NCBI GenBank assembly: GCA_911728435.2
Contig: OU452198.1
Location: 35,059,902-35,123,901 of the forward strand
Reading direction: 5' to 3'
Source: Apoderus coryli
Taxonomy: Eukaryota > Arthropoda > Insecta > Coleoptera > Attelabidae
DNA length: 64,000 bases
Shown here: positions 1 to 10,426 of the stretch, piece after piece
How positions within the stretch are numbered: position 1 is the stretch's first letter
How the letters are laid out: each line of letters begins with the position of its first letter
Made by a program: the position numbers and the translations under genes
The notes under the pieces: model-generated
What the model saw: the letters and a program-made list of their open reading frames with translations, nothing else
Databases searched by the model: none
Told to the model about the DNA's origin: nothing

Positions 1-175
1 AATCGTGTCCGTTTTACAGCCCACCCTTTTCAAATTTTGCTAATAATAACACCATATGAATATCATATTCGTCAACAAAAAAAATATAAACATTGGAGGT
101 TGCCATTTAAAATTTTTGAATTTTGACACTCAATTTGATCTTATACCCTTTTTTCAAATACCCTGTATTATTATT
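1..175. repeat. Terminal part of a TIR transposon, cut by window start
   Basis: The block ends TTTCAAATACCCTG followed by TA, the usual end of a TA-targeting element whose terminus reads CAGGGTATTTGAAA. The reverse complement matches the block starting at 57103 (CAGGGTATTTC, then AAATGGCAACC in both). Only one end lies in the window, so the element type cannot be decided. Confidence 0.5.
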
Positions 176-293
176 TATTAAAGAAATATACTTTTTTTTC
201 ATAAAATAATCCATTTCACACGAGGAGTATATAGATAATAAACATAAAAGTCGTCTACTCCACAATATTCACTTATATAATTGAACAGTTAGT

Positions 294-334
294 GCCATAC
301 ATGTTTCAAGGTCTTAAACCTCATCATCAGTGGC
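294..334 (-). ncRNA. Hammerhead-ribozyme-like motif (left foldback arm)
   Basis: On the minus strand the order is GCCA, CTGATGA, a stem-loop with AGGT/ACCT, GAAACATGT, A, TGGC. GCCA and TGGC can pair as stem I, and ACATGT is self-complementary as a minimal stem III. This matches type I hammerhead order, except for extra bases between CTGATGA and stem II. Hammerheads are known from Penelope-like elements and retrozymes. Self-cleavage is unproven. Confidence 0.4.
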
Positions 335-741
335 TTTATATAATTTAGAAAACATGTAACTTTTTGAACTTTTGCTTGATTGATTGCTTAGAATTATTAA
401 GTCTGTAAAAGAATTTTAATAAAAATTAAACTTATTTAGTGGGGATGCATGAGATAATCAATTGGAATCACACATTCAGATTTCTTAATTAATTTTGTTG
501 CGTTTTTTCCCATATTAATGCGTTAAAATTTTTAATTAAAGAGTTTTTTAGATTGAATTTACTTTATTATTGTCACCATGCGGTTGTGGAAATATAAATC
601 ATTTAGCTATAATAATATCTCGACCATCTTATCCCCTTTAACTTTAAACATAATTTTAAGAATTCCTCAGTTTGTATAAGTTAATTTGATTTTTCATTGT
701 AATTAAGATCGTTCCTTCTGTTGTCTCTCAACCTAATTTAT

Positions 742-1380
742 TTATTTATTTAAGATACACTGCCCAGACAGATAAATAATCCAATTAAAGGGCAGGAAAA
801 AATTACAGTAAATTCTTAATATCTAACACTAAATTTATATTCTAAGAAATATATTTTTATACAAGACAAAGTTGAATTAAAAATATCAATTTGCTCGGAC
901 ACAGAGTTACAAATATGGCACATAAAATATAAAGGGGAACGCAACAACAAATTAGTACGCGGGGCCGGAAAGTAAAATACAATTCCGTTATTACGTGTAC
1001 GTAGATTTGGGACACAAAAAGGAATCTGGCTTAAAAACTCTGGACAGTCAAGAATAATTTTAAAGAGCAATACTAGAGCGGAATATTCTCTCAGAGTATT
1101 TAATGATACTAGATTAAAACGGTTTAACAGAATATCATGAGGAAACCCAATGGATGGATAAACCCCATCAATCCGAAACCACAGCAACTTGGCAAAACGA
1201 CGCTGGCTGCGTTCACTATTATTTATATGTATGGCATACATAGGATTCCATACTACAGATGCATATTCCAGTTTAGATCTGACAAATGCGTTGAAAAGAA
1301 CAATGAGAGTTTGAGGTGTCACAAACTCTTTCGAATTGCGGACAATAAAACCCAGAGATCTAATGTCAATACCAGTATGT
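742..1380 (-). mobile_element. 5'-truncated LINE insertion in the foldback loop
   Basis: On the minus strand the fragment opens inside a reverse-transcriptase reading frame, runs through its C-terminal domain and a short 3' UTR, and ends in a TAAATAAATAAATAAAT tail at about 742-762. Heavy 5' truncation plus a short-repeat tail is typical of target-primed reverse transcription. Confidence 0.7.
816..1378 (-). pseudogene. LINE reverse transcriptase, C-terminal fragment
   Basis: This is the C-terminal end of a non-LTR retrotransposon ORF2 protein. The frame is open from the truncation point near 1378, with an internal GTG at 1322, to the stop at 816. Visible landmarks are FNAFVRSKLEYASVVWNP (thumb region after the palm), a basic SQRRFAKLLW segment, and PRTNLLLRSPLYFMCHICNS near the end. 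The same order occurs in the longer copy at 58.7-60.3 kb (YAYVRSKLEYSSLIW, RPRTNLLMKSPVYTMCQTYN), so both belong to one family. The catalytic palm with its DD motif is missing, so it is inactive. The clade is probably Jockey/CR1-like; that is an inference. Confidence 0.75.
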
Positions 1381-1769
1381 CAATGTCAATTTTCTGAGGT
1401 TTTTGTCATAAAAATAATTATTCATTCTATTTCCCATGGTGACAATAATAATCAAAGCAAATTCCCCTTTAATTAAACATTTTAACGCACTAATATGTGT
1501 AAAACACGCAAAAAAGTAATTAAGAAATGTGAATGTGTGATTTCAATTGATTATCTCATGCATTCCCACTAAATAAGTTTAATTATTATTTTTTTGTATA
1601 AAAAACTTTTCCACAATGTGGTAAGTGATAACTTTAATGCGCTCGATATAGTTCATATTGTAATAAGAGTATCATTAAAATTCTTTTCACAGACTTTTAC
1701 GGATAAATTCTAAACAATCAATCAAGCAAATAATGTTCAAAAATTTGCAAGTTTTCTAAACTATATAAA

Positions 1770-1812
1770 GCCACTGATGATGAAGTTTAAGACCTTGAAG
1801 CATGTATGTCAC
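1770..1812 (+). ncRNA. Hammerhead-ribozyme-like motif (right foldback arm)
   Basis: Inverted counterpart of the motif at 294-334: GCCACTGATGATGA, a stem-loop, GAAGCATGT and a following ATGTCAC. Here the GAAA core has become GAAG and the stem I partner is degraded, so this copy should be less able to fold or cleave than the left one. Confidence 0.3.
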
Positions 1813-2476
1813 TGACTGTTCAATTATATAAGTGAATATTGTGGAGTAGACGACTTTTATTTATAAAAAATATACATACCCAACTAGCAATTCGACATTC
1901 TTAAAGAACTAATATATTTTATAATTATTTTATTGCCGCTTAGTAAAAACTTTTTTGTTTTTTAAAGGTTCGTTTGGTGATAAAACTGCTGTGTTAAACT
2001 TTTCTGTGAGAAAAACTGTTTTAAGAACGTTTTTACAGCAAAATAATAAAATAGTTATAAAATATGATATCGTAACAGTTTTATAAACGTTTATAAAATA
2101 TTTTTTATAGGACGAATTTGTTCCGAATGATAATTGGTTTTAAAAGCATTTTGTAAAAGTACTAGTCTGGATTAACTTGTTCCTTTAAAAACAATTATAA
2201 AATTATTCTGTTAAAGTACGTTTCGTAATAATAAAATAGTTTTTTTATTGTCGTTATTAAGAGCGATTTGTTTGCTGCAGCAAATTTGTGCGCAAATTAA
2301 TAATTACAAAATTGTTTTTTAGTTATTTTATTAAAAACAATAAAAAAATAAATATGTTGCCAATGCAAATTATATAAAATTAAAATGCTGTCATAAACAT
2401 TACCTAGAACCAATATATAACATAGTCTTATTTATTTTCAACTGATATTTATTGTTATACCATACACAGGTTTAAA

Positions 2477-2924
2477 ATGTCCAAACGAAAAGCAGTTGTG
2501 CATTTAATAGAAAATTAATTACAATATTATAAATTATCAAAGGGAAAACATTAGTGACTATAATAAAGAGTAGCAAACTGTAATGGAATCTAATCAAATT
2601 AATGACAATTTATAAGACATCAAATATTTTGAAGACTGATAAATTCTCAGGAGGAATTATTACTAAATGGTGAGCGGGTAGCCGAAATAGAGAATTGGTG
2701 ATCAATATCATGCTTCAAGCACAAGTGAGCTAGAAAAAAATGCGAAACTAAGAGAAAACATGCGAACATGGGCAGTATCAAATAATGTTCCGCATTTTTC
2801 CCAAAAGAAGCTTTTTGCTATACTCAATAAACACATGCCAAATTTTTTACCTCAAGATCCTCGAACTCTCTTAAAGACACTCAACAACACTCAACGTTTT
2901 AATAACGGCAGTTATAAGTTATAA
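2477..2924 (+). pseudogene. Broken transposon protein, N-terminal region
   Basis: An ATG at 2477 opens MSKRKAVVHLIEN and then meets a stop. A second piece is open from 2691 to the stop at 2922-2924 and contains LRENMRTWAVSNNVPHFSQK followed by FLPQDPRTLLKT. The pattern 'RxWAxxxNVxH...LPxDxRTLLKT' recalls, from general familiarity, the N-terminus of uncharacterised transposon proteins common in insects; I cannot name the family with certainty. No catalytic domain is visible. Its position between the repeat-rich ends supports it being the element's own protein. It is interrupted and surely non-functional. Confidence 0.45.
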
Positions 2925-3460
2925 CATACATAACATAAACAAAGGGCTCAATTTAGGTTATGTTTAAATTACTCCCGTAAAAGCTAATAAGAGAGTAACT
3001 ATAAAAGCATTTTGTTTTATAAGAATCCATCAAAAGCTTTTATAAAACATGTTAAAGTTTGTTTTGTAAAACTCTGTTTACTATTTTATTATTATTCCAA
3101 TATTGAGACGATGCGACACACGGCAGCGAATCAGACAAGCATCAAAGAATCAAGCACGAATACTTCAAGTAGACAGGACTAGACTTGATTAATTTCTATA
3201 CATTTTATCTTATATATTTTTTGCAGCACCTTTTAATTAAATTTTGATTTTTTAGAGCATTTATCTCCAAGCTTGTTTTAGTTTGTTTTACTATTAATTT
3301 ATTTTAAATTAACGGCAAACGATTACTAAATACATAAAACTTCAAGAAAAATACTTGTAATTAGCTTCATTATTCATTATCAAGCTTAGTGAAATATATT
3401 TTTTTTACTCCATAACTGGTTTATAAAAAATTCTTCACGTTTACATAAAACATAGGTACC

Positions 3461-3541
3461 TATAGTACGACACAGTTAATATACGCTTTTAAATGGGCTA
3501 TCCATATAAAAGTGTATCATTCTTAACTGTGTCGTACTATA
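3461..3541. repeat. Short palindromic MITE
   Basis: TATAGTACGACACAGTTAA is repeated inverted as TTAACTGTGTCGTACTATA, giving two 19-base arms around a 43-base centre. The centre has no coding content. It sits inside the transposon relic of 2.0-4.6 kb, so it may be a later insertion or an internal hairpin of that element. Confidence 0.6.
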
Positions 3542-4586
3542 CCAACTTATATTTTGGCTAGTATCCATATTATGATGGATATAAAAGAATCATATCATTC
3601 TTCTGCTATCAAAGGGGTTTCAGGTAATATTAATTTTATATTACATTTTATTTGCACTTAAAATATTATGAGATTTATGTTTTTTTAACGAATACGCCCC
3701 TGTATAAAACAATTCTGCAGTTATTTTGTAATAGCTATCTAAAGAGCATACTCGTCTGGGTTGAGATAATTTTGTTTTATAAGCATCGTATAAGGAAGAA
3801 GCCATTTTTGGTTTCTTTAAATTGTTAGCCATGTTGACCAAACTTTTAAAATTAATATTTTTTATAATTTGTAAAATTATCTTAGCTAATAAGGTATACA
3901 GAATCAGTCATTACATAATGAAGGATCTCCCAAAAGATTATTTTCAACAATAAGTGACAATAAAAAAAAAATTTTATATAATTTATAAAATCTAAATTCA
4001 TTAATTTACATAATTCGCGAGGCGCATTAAAATTTTAGTAATAATATACAATATATTTAACAGTAAATTTTGTTTCGCAGCCAAATCTGCTCATGGATGA
4101 ATTTTATCTGACTTATTTTATTATTCATTATTGGGTAGGTATTATAGCGTTTTATATTATTTTTACCTCCATGATTGTTCAGATTTTATTAATGTGTACC
4201 AACAACAATGCATAATAATTATAAAATAATTTTGTCTAAAAAGGTATTTTAAAAAACGTTTATATCCTTTAACAGTTTTATAGTAGTTCTACAAATATGT
4301 CGTTTTGTTCTAGTAACAGAGCTATAATAAAACTGTTTTATAACAGTTTTATTTGATTTTTATTAGATATTTATAAACGTTCTAAAAACTATTGTATAAT
4401 AGCAACAAGCAACATTTATAGAACCGTTAACGAGTCGATTTGTTTTATAAATCTGCGCCTTTTTCGTGTTTATAAGGCGCGTAAGAACGTTGTGAAAATG
4501 TTTATAAAACAATGGGTGTTTTATAAAATATATTTTATAAACGTTCTTACAGCAATTAAAAAAGTTAAATTGTTAGTTGGGATATA

Positions 4587-5450
4587 CGAGGGTTGCATTT
4601 TATATTTCGGGATTGGCGGTTGGTTTTCCTGATTTCTTGGAAGACAACTGGCAAACAAATGGTTGTGTACCACTCAGAATTGACTGTTCTGCGTTGTTCT
4701 AGTGGTACGGTTGCGACATGTCTAATTTTTCCGAAAAAACAGGCGACCATTTGCTTGGAAGTGCGCGAACAACTTTTGTTGGATTTGGCTCATCTTGAAA
4801 CACCCATACAGTCGACTGCTGTTTACTTTCGGGCTCATACTCGTAATCCACGATTCATCACCTGTCACAATCTCATAGACGTGTTGCGAAGCTCCGCGAT
4901 CGTATTTTTTGAGCATTTCATTCGACCAATCGACACCAGCCTTTTTTTGAGCGATTGACAAATTGTGTGGGATCCAACGTGAACAATTTTTTTTGGCAGT
5001 CAAATGTTTATGCTATATTGAATGTATGCTGGTCCCACTAATGTCTCAATCTCTTGATAGGTCACATGACGATCTTGCAATATCAGTTTGCGCACAGCAT
5101 CAATGGTTTTCGGAACAACAACAGATTTTGGACGACCTTCACGAAATTCGTCTTGGAGTGAACTACGAGCACGATTGAATTGACCATACCATCGATAAAC
5201 ACTGGTCCTTGGAGGAGAGCGTCATCCCAAAAAATTGAATTAAGTTCATCCAGGCACTGGTGCTGAGTTAATCCACGTGGAAAGTTGTAAAAAGTAATCG
5301 CACGAAAATGTTCACGATATAATTCTATTTTTGGGCCGAGATGAATCCTTTAAGTTGCTGTAAACAACACAAATAGCGCTCGTATGTCAAAACGTTCTGA
5401 GTACGTATAACCTCAAAAATGTCCAACTTTACGATAGAGCTGTCAGTTGG
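4587..5450 (-). mobile_element. Mariner copy A, deleted at both sides
   Basis: The 3' terminal sequence CGAGGGTTGCATTTTATATT follows a TA at 4585-4586. It runs almost directly into the middle of the transposase gene (about 4613), so the last third of the gene is gone although the terminus is kept. The upstream side stops in the 5' leader (TGTCAGTTG at 5441-5449) and has lost the 5' terminal repeat. The order of parts matches the full copy at 20371-21640. Confidence 0.85.
4605..5327 (-). pseudogene. Mariner transposase fragment (copy A)
   Basis: Mariner transposases cut and paste the element through an N-terminal helix-turn-helix half and a DDD catalytic half. This copy keeps parts of both. 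WIPHNLSIAQKKAGVDWSNE and TGDESWI (first catalytic aspartate) are clear on the minus strand. The initiator ATG has become ATA (5325-5327), frameshifts occur, and everything from the IRKTNRR segment onward is deleted, including the second and third catalytic aspartates. It cannot work. Confidence 0.85.
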
Positions 5451-5999
5451 TATGACGAATATAATCACATGACGGTTTAAATTATTCGGGAAAGTACACG
5501 CGGGGCTGTACAAAACAGTTTCCCGTAAATATAAGAAGGGAAAAGCGTAATAAGGCTTTACCGTATTAATTAGGGCCCTGTATATCATACCAATATACAC
5601 ATTGAGCTGGTAAACAGCAAAAAACACAAGTCGAGCGTGATTTTACATATATGGCAGTTCAAATAACAAAATGCAACAATAAACTTTGCTGTAAATAAAT
5701 AACATACACAACTGGGCGCGATAGCATCTGGACTCGGCGTGGCTATTTTCGTGTTTATAATACCGGCAAACCAGATGAGATTTGTTAGTTTTCATGCTTT
5801 TTTGTAGATTTATTTTTGCTGTGTAGGTAGGTATGCCTAATATGCTATTATATGGATCGGACATGTATGGGTAGGTCAATTATTATTGTGTAAAAACTAT
5901 GGATGAAATGCAACGACTATTTACACGATTATTGCATTTTTCAATATAATTTGGATTAATTTACTCCAAAATGCTAAACAAACACATTGCAATTATTTG
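5451..5999. other. No recognisable gene
   Basis: AT-rich sequence with only short chance reading frames on both strands. No terminal repeats or conserved protein pattern were seen. Confidence 0.4.
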
Positions 6000-6713
6000 A
6001 AAGTGTTTATCATTCGACTACAAGGCGGTATGTATGTACCACTGGGAGTCCGGAGTTGAACGTATGTAGTCAAAAAGTTCGGTTCTGCTAAAAAAGGTGC
6101 AGAAAGGGTAAATAAGCAACAGAATCGACAGCAACACCCGATCCCGCATTTAATCCTGAGAAGTGTATTGTGAAATTCTCAAGCAAAACATCAATGTCAC
6201 ACCCAGTGAGTTTATATGGACGCCTCTACCTCAAACTAGATTCCTGCATAATTTTGTCAATATGAAAGCGGTAATCGTATCATACAACCAATTAGCACTG
6301 CAACATGGCAGTTCTTTCCTCATATGAAAGATGGTCAATTTGTTCCCAGCCAAATGATGTTAACAAGACTTCGTTAAGCTGCGTATAGACGACATGCTCA
6401 CGTCGTCGTGTAAGTGTCGGTCTTTTTTTATCAGGAAATCTTACAGGAGACATTTCCTTCCAACGGTTACAAGATATAGTGGCCGAAGGTTCAAAATAAG
6501 TGGATCCGCACGACCCTCCCTAGGTAACGGTTATAATGAGAATTAGCTGAAATTTCAACAAGATGGGGCACCTACTCAATATCCGCTTATACGCTTCTAT
6601 CAGCGTTTAGATGAAACCTTTCCTGGTAGATGGATCTGCTGAAGAAGGTCAGTGTAGGTAGTGGCCCGCAAGATCACCAGATTTTACCCCGTTAATTTTT
6701 TTTTGTTGGGTAC
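6000..6713 (+). pseudogene. Tc1/mariner-type transposase relic, upstream part
   Basis: Near 6560-6715 the plus strand reads LKFQQDGAPTQYPLIRFYQR, then LDETFPGRWI, a WPxRSPDFTP-like block, and FFLLG, broken by stops and frameshifts. Family knowledge: QQDGAPxH carries the second catalytic aspartate of this DDE group, and SPDLTPLDFF the third. The upstream 500 bases are too decayed to translate with confidence. The gene is cut at the TTAA of 6714-6717 by the piggyBac-like element and resumes at 8077. Confidence 0.6.
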
Positions 6714-6717
6714 TTAA

Positions 6718-8072
6718 CCCTTAAGTACACGCCTACCGGTCCAAAATACCGGGTTTGTTTTATTGCGCATATCATTGACGTTATAGGCATTGGCTAGTGC
6801 TTCTAGAAATGCTTATGCGTTTTCTTTCTAACCTTTTTACCCCATTTTACATTTTTTTCGAACGTTAATGTGGTCTAATTGTTTAGGTTAAATATTTTAG
6901 TTTATATTTAATTAAACGCATATAAAATTATTGAATATTTCGGATAAGTTTAAGAACTGTGATTTTTTTAATTTTTGAACCCTCTTTTAAACCCATTGTC
7001 TACGCTTAATATTAATCTCCACCTATAAATATCCTGCAGTATTTTCGTACCAAATGTGGTTAAAATCCGTTAAGTTGTTTTTGAGTTATCAGGAATACAT
7101 ATTTTTCTGACCCTTTTATAGAATTATCACGGACGCCTATGGTACATTAATTTTTGTAGTGTATTTTTAACACCAATTCAACTAGTTAAATATAAAAATT
7201 TTTACATTTTAAATATTTTTGATTTTAGCCCCTTTTCTACTATTTACGAACGACTATGTAAATAAAAATTTTATGCTGCATTTTGTAGGTTCTCTTATAT
7301 CAAAGCTATATATAATTAGTAAATTTTTCTGGTATATTTGGGAAACATTTTTTTTTTCGTTTTTGACCCTTTTTTTAGACTATTTTCGAACGCCTGTGTC
7401 AACCAATTCTTTTATGAGATATTTTTAGCTTATCATAACTATGAAAAATTATTCTATTTTTTCTTCTGAAGTAATCCATTTATCGAGGAGAGATTGGTAT
7501 TTTTTATGTTTTGACCCCTTCTTATGTTTAAGAAATACGTTTTTTTAGTATATGTACCCCATTTTACACTATTTTCGAACGTCACTGTGGTCTTATATTT
7601 TATGTTCAATATTTTGGGTCATATTCAATTAAATGCGTAAAAAATTATGCAGTATTTCAGATAAGTTCAAGAACTATGAATTTTTTTAATTTTTGAACCC
7701 TCTTTTGAACCCCTTGCCTACGCTCGATCTTTCCTAAACTCTAATCACCTCCTTGCCATGTCCAATAGAATTTTTGTATCAAATTTGGTTAAAATCTGAT
7801 AAGTGGTTTTTGCGTTTTCGTGGATAAAGACAGACAGACAGACATTTTTTTAACTTACTACTACTACTACTACTTTACTACTTACTTATGTATAAAATGA
7901 CCAAAAACAAGTATTTCCGGTGAAATTAAAAAAAAAATTATGAAACTAATAGTCTCCATATAAGTATATATGATATGGAGAGCTAAAAATGTATTACAAG
8001 GAATTTTTAACCCGGTGCTTTTGCCCGTGCGCGTGTAAAATTGTTTTTATCTTCTGGGCGTGTACTTAAGGG
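6718..8072. mobile_element. piggyBac-like non-autonomous element
   Basis: CCCTTAAGTACACGCC (6718-6733) is mirrored perfectly by GGCGTGTACTTAAGGG (8057-8072), and both sides are flanked by TTAA (6714-6717, 8073-8076). TTAA duplication with CCC termini is diagnostic of the piggyBac group. The 1355-base interior has no transposase. It contains two diverged direct copies of a segment of roughly 180 bases (about 6830-7010 and 7552-7735, from ACCCCATTTTACA to GAACCCTCTTTT). Removing it rejoins the transposase frame on both sides. Confidence 0.85.
7827..7876. repeat. Simple repeats (GACA)n and (CTA)n
   Basis: A run of GACA units at about 7829-7843 is followed by ACTACTACTACTACTAC at about 7855-7876, inside the piggyBac-like element. 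The preceding AATTTGGTTAAAATCTGATAAG and the GACA tail resemble LINE or SINE 3' ends seen in many arthropods (general knowledge). Confidence 0.7.
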
Positions 8073-8076
8073 TTAA

Positions 8077-8230
8077 AAACTAAAATTTATAAAACGTTAA
8101 TTTAAGAAAAAACGTTTTGTAAATGTGGATGCCTTTTAGCTATTTGACATCTTTATCAGTTCATAAGATCATGTTTGGTTTTCAACATCAGATATTGCAG
8201 ATTTCTCTAAAGCATGGAAGAAGTTTGTTC
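8077..8230 (+). pseudogene. Transposase relic, downstream part after piggyBac-like insertion
   Basis: If one TTAA is kept and the inserted element is removed, the sequence reads GYLKTKIYKT in frame, the usual GYLKxxVYKT segment after the third catalytic aspartate. Beyond this the frame is decayed. This fixes the order: the transposase element came first and the piggyBac-like element landed in it. Confidence 0.5.
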
Positions 8231-8775
8231 TTCATTTCTTGAAGAAGCCCATTCATTATTTCAGAGTTTTATGTTGAATTAATGCCATAATTAAAAACCC
8301 TGTGTATTGTTGTGACCATATGGATATGTCGTTTACTGAAGCGAGAGCAATAAAACCAGATGGATTGTCATTGGGCAACCCTGTATATGTTTTAAATTAT
8401 GTGCGAATGATTCAGTTCTGATTTCCTTTTGTTACAGTCATTTTATAGATTTTAGGTGACAACTTTTTCTTATGAAATATTGGCATCTTCATAAACATTC
8501 CTATAGATAACACCAGTATTCCAGGGATGCCCATATTCTACATATTATAATAGTTATGTGCATAATTCACATGTATCTAACATTATCTAAATAATATCAA
8601 TTAATATATCCAATATCATGCTATCATGGGCGTAGAAAACAGCTGACAAAGAAGTTAACTTACTCTTCCTGGAAACTTGACTATAGTCTATAATTTTCAA
8701 GGTGCAAACCACAAACTAAGATAATAAAAGTATGATAAACCATAGGCGGGAGTCTTTTTCCTCTCGGTTCAAATA
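8231..8775. other. No recognisable gene
   Basis: AT-rich. GGCAACCCTGTATATG at about 8376-8391 looks like a transposon terminus (CCCTG then TA), but no partner was found. Confidence 0.35.
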
Positions 8776-10057
8776 TAAGGTTTTCCAATATGGTTGATAT
8801 GATTTTGAAGGGATGTTGCGGCTATTTGTAATATGTCATGATCTGTAATTTGTTTGTCATTGTATTCAGTAGTGTTTACAATTTCATCATGAAGAGATAT
8901 ACGCAAGAACAACGTTTACAAATTATTCAGTTTTATTATAAAAATAATCGTTCTCCAATTGCAACTTTTCGTGCGCGCTTTTGCCATTTTATGGACGTAA
9001 TAATCGTCGAATTGTTGAAAATTTTGAGCGTATATTTTCTTTACCTAATGTTCAAGTGCCAATAAGACAAAGAACCGCCCGAAGTAATGCAAATATTGCT
9101 GCCCTTCAGGCAAGTGTTGCTGAAGACCACAATTGGTCGATTCCAAGACGTTCTCAACAATTGGGACTGTCTCAAAGCACAACCTGGTGGATTTTGAGAA
9201 AGGATTTGGGTTTACATCCGTATAAAATTGTTCTTACTCAATAACTGAAGCCAATGGACCACCGTAAACGTCATGAATTGGCTGATTTTGCTTTGGAACA
9301 ACTTGAAAACGATAACGATTTTTTTAAGAAAATCATCTCTCCGATGAGGCACACTTTCATCTGAGTGGTGCGGTAAATAAACAAAACTGTCGATTCTGGT
9401 GCGAAGAAAATCCACAAATTATTCATGAAAAACCATTACATTCACCTAAATTGACAGTTTGGTGTGGTTTTTGGTCTGGTGGAATCATCGGTCCGTACTT
9501 CTTTCGAAATGATGCTGGTACCACCGTTACTGTAAATGGTTAGCGGTATAGATCGATGATAACCAACTTTTTATGGCCGATTTTGGGAGAAGTTGATCTT
9601 GACAACATTTGGTTCCAGCATGACGGGGCTACGTGCCACACAGCAAATAAAACTGCAAATTATTGCGAGAAAAGTTTGGAGATTCGATGATTTCAAAAAA
9701 TTGTGATATTGCATGGCCTCCAAGAAGTTGTGATTTAACACCATTAGACTATTTCTTCTGGGGTTATTTGAAGTCATTGGTCTTTCGAAATAAACCAGAC
9801 TCTCTTCAAGCTTTACAAGTCAATATTGAACGTGCCACTCATGACATACGACATGATTTAGTGGAAAAAGTGCTCGAAAATTGGGTTCATCGAATTCGTT
9901 CCAGCAGAAGAAGTCGTGGAGGCTATTTGAGTGACGTTTTATTAAGAACTTAATTGTATCGATCGTACTTCACGTTCAATAAAAAACTTTTGAATTTCCT
10001 TAACAATAAGTGGGTTTTTTTTTTAAGAAATCATATCACTCTTATTGGAAAACCCTT
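8776..10057 (+). mobile_element. Tc1/mariner element with DD41D transposase (copy E)
   Basis: The ends read TAAGGTTTTCCAATATGGTT (left) and, reverse complemented, AAGGGTTTTCCAATAAGAGT (right), each continuing GATATGATTT. TA dinucleotides at 8774-8775 and 10058-10059 form the target duplication. Length is 1282 bases. The sister copy at 29043-30346 shares termini and gene order. Confidence 0.85.
8889..9953 (+). pseudogene. DD41D-type transposase, multiply broken (copy E)
   Basis: The ATG at 8889 starts MKRYTQEQRLQIIQFYYKNN. An N-terminal region of helix-turn-helix type follows (GLSQSTTWWILRKDLGLHPYKIV), then the catalytic half. The third-aspartate region CDLTPLDYFFWGYLKSLVFR is intact and the end is GGYLSDVLLRT. 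Damage relative to copy F: a 2-base gain near 8973, a loss of about 18 bases near 9013, stops at LTQ* (about 9241) and VNG*RY (about 9541), and a frameshift near 9342 at the first catalytic aspartate. From the QQDG to the PLD aspartate there are 41 residues (composite of copies E and F). Dead copy. Confidence 0.85.
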
Positions 10058-10383
10058 TATATGATTGACTAAACGAGCCACAAAAGGCTCCGGGAAATAG
10101 AAATCGATAACGACATGAAAAATGGACTACAAAGAAAGGTGCATTCATTTTTTTATTGATGGAAATTATGAAAAACTCTTCAAAATTGTAATTTTCGCTA
10201 GGAAGAATAAGACCGAAGGTCTATACTCATCCGTAAGGAAGACATCATTTGCTGAAGGCGAGATTATCTTAAGTCTTTAAGAAGAAATAGAAACGAAAAA
10301 CGGAACATTTTCTAGTTATTGAAGGAAATAAAACTGCGTCTACTCCTCAACATGTTATTTAAATATGTTCAAACCTGAACAAC
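10058..10383. other. No recognisable gene
   Basis: AT-rich spacer with no supported feature. Confidence 0.35.
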
Positions 10384-10426
10384 ATTGTCAGACATGTTTC
10401 GAGATTTGATCATCATCAGTGACAAT
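10384..10426 (-). ncRNA. Hammerhead-ribozyme-like motif, best-formed copy
   Basis: The minus strand reads ATTGTCA, CTGATGA, TGATCAAATCTC, GAAA, CATGTC, TGACAAT. ATTGTCA and TGACAAT form a perfect 7-bp stem I, CTGATGA and GAAA are the two core strands, ACATGT is a self-complementary minimal stem III, and GTC is the classic cleavage triplet. Stem II is weak (GAT/ATC with extra bases), the main reason for doubt. Such minimal type I motifs are known from Penelope-like elements. No element boundaries are visible around it. Confidence 0.5.

Larger units (their letters stand above)
243..1863. mobile_element. Foldback element with long inverted arms
   Basis: The left arm (about 243-585) reappears inverted as the right arm (about 1432-1863). 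Shared blocks are AAGTCGTCTACTCCACAATA, the ATGCATGAGATAATCAATTG region and TTGTCACCATG near the inner ends. The right arm carries roughly 80 extra bases near 1585-1670. The loop holds a LINE fragment (about 742-1380). No transposase is encoded. Each arm carries a hammerhead-like motif. It could be a non-autonomous DNA element or an inverted pair of retroelement ends. Confidence 0.75.
1985..4556 (+). mobile_element. DNA transposon relic with subterminal ACGTTTATAAAAC-type repeats
   Basis: Both ends of this block are dense in short motifs of the type GTTTTATAAACG and its complement (around 2070-2110 and 4320-4555). A near-terminal AAGAACGTTTTTACAGCA (about 2022) matches AACGTTCTTACAGCA at the other end (about 4543), in the same orientation. 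Clustered subterminal motifs are typical of transposase binding sites. A degraded coding piece lies at 2477-2924. I could not fix exact termini or a target duplication, and the superfamily is not recognised. Confidence 0.45.
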
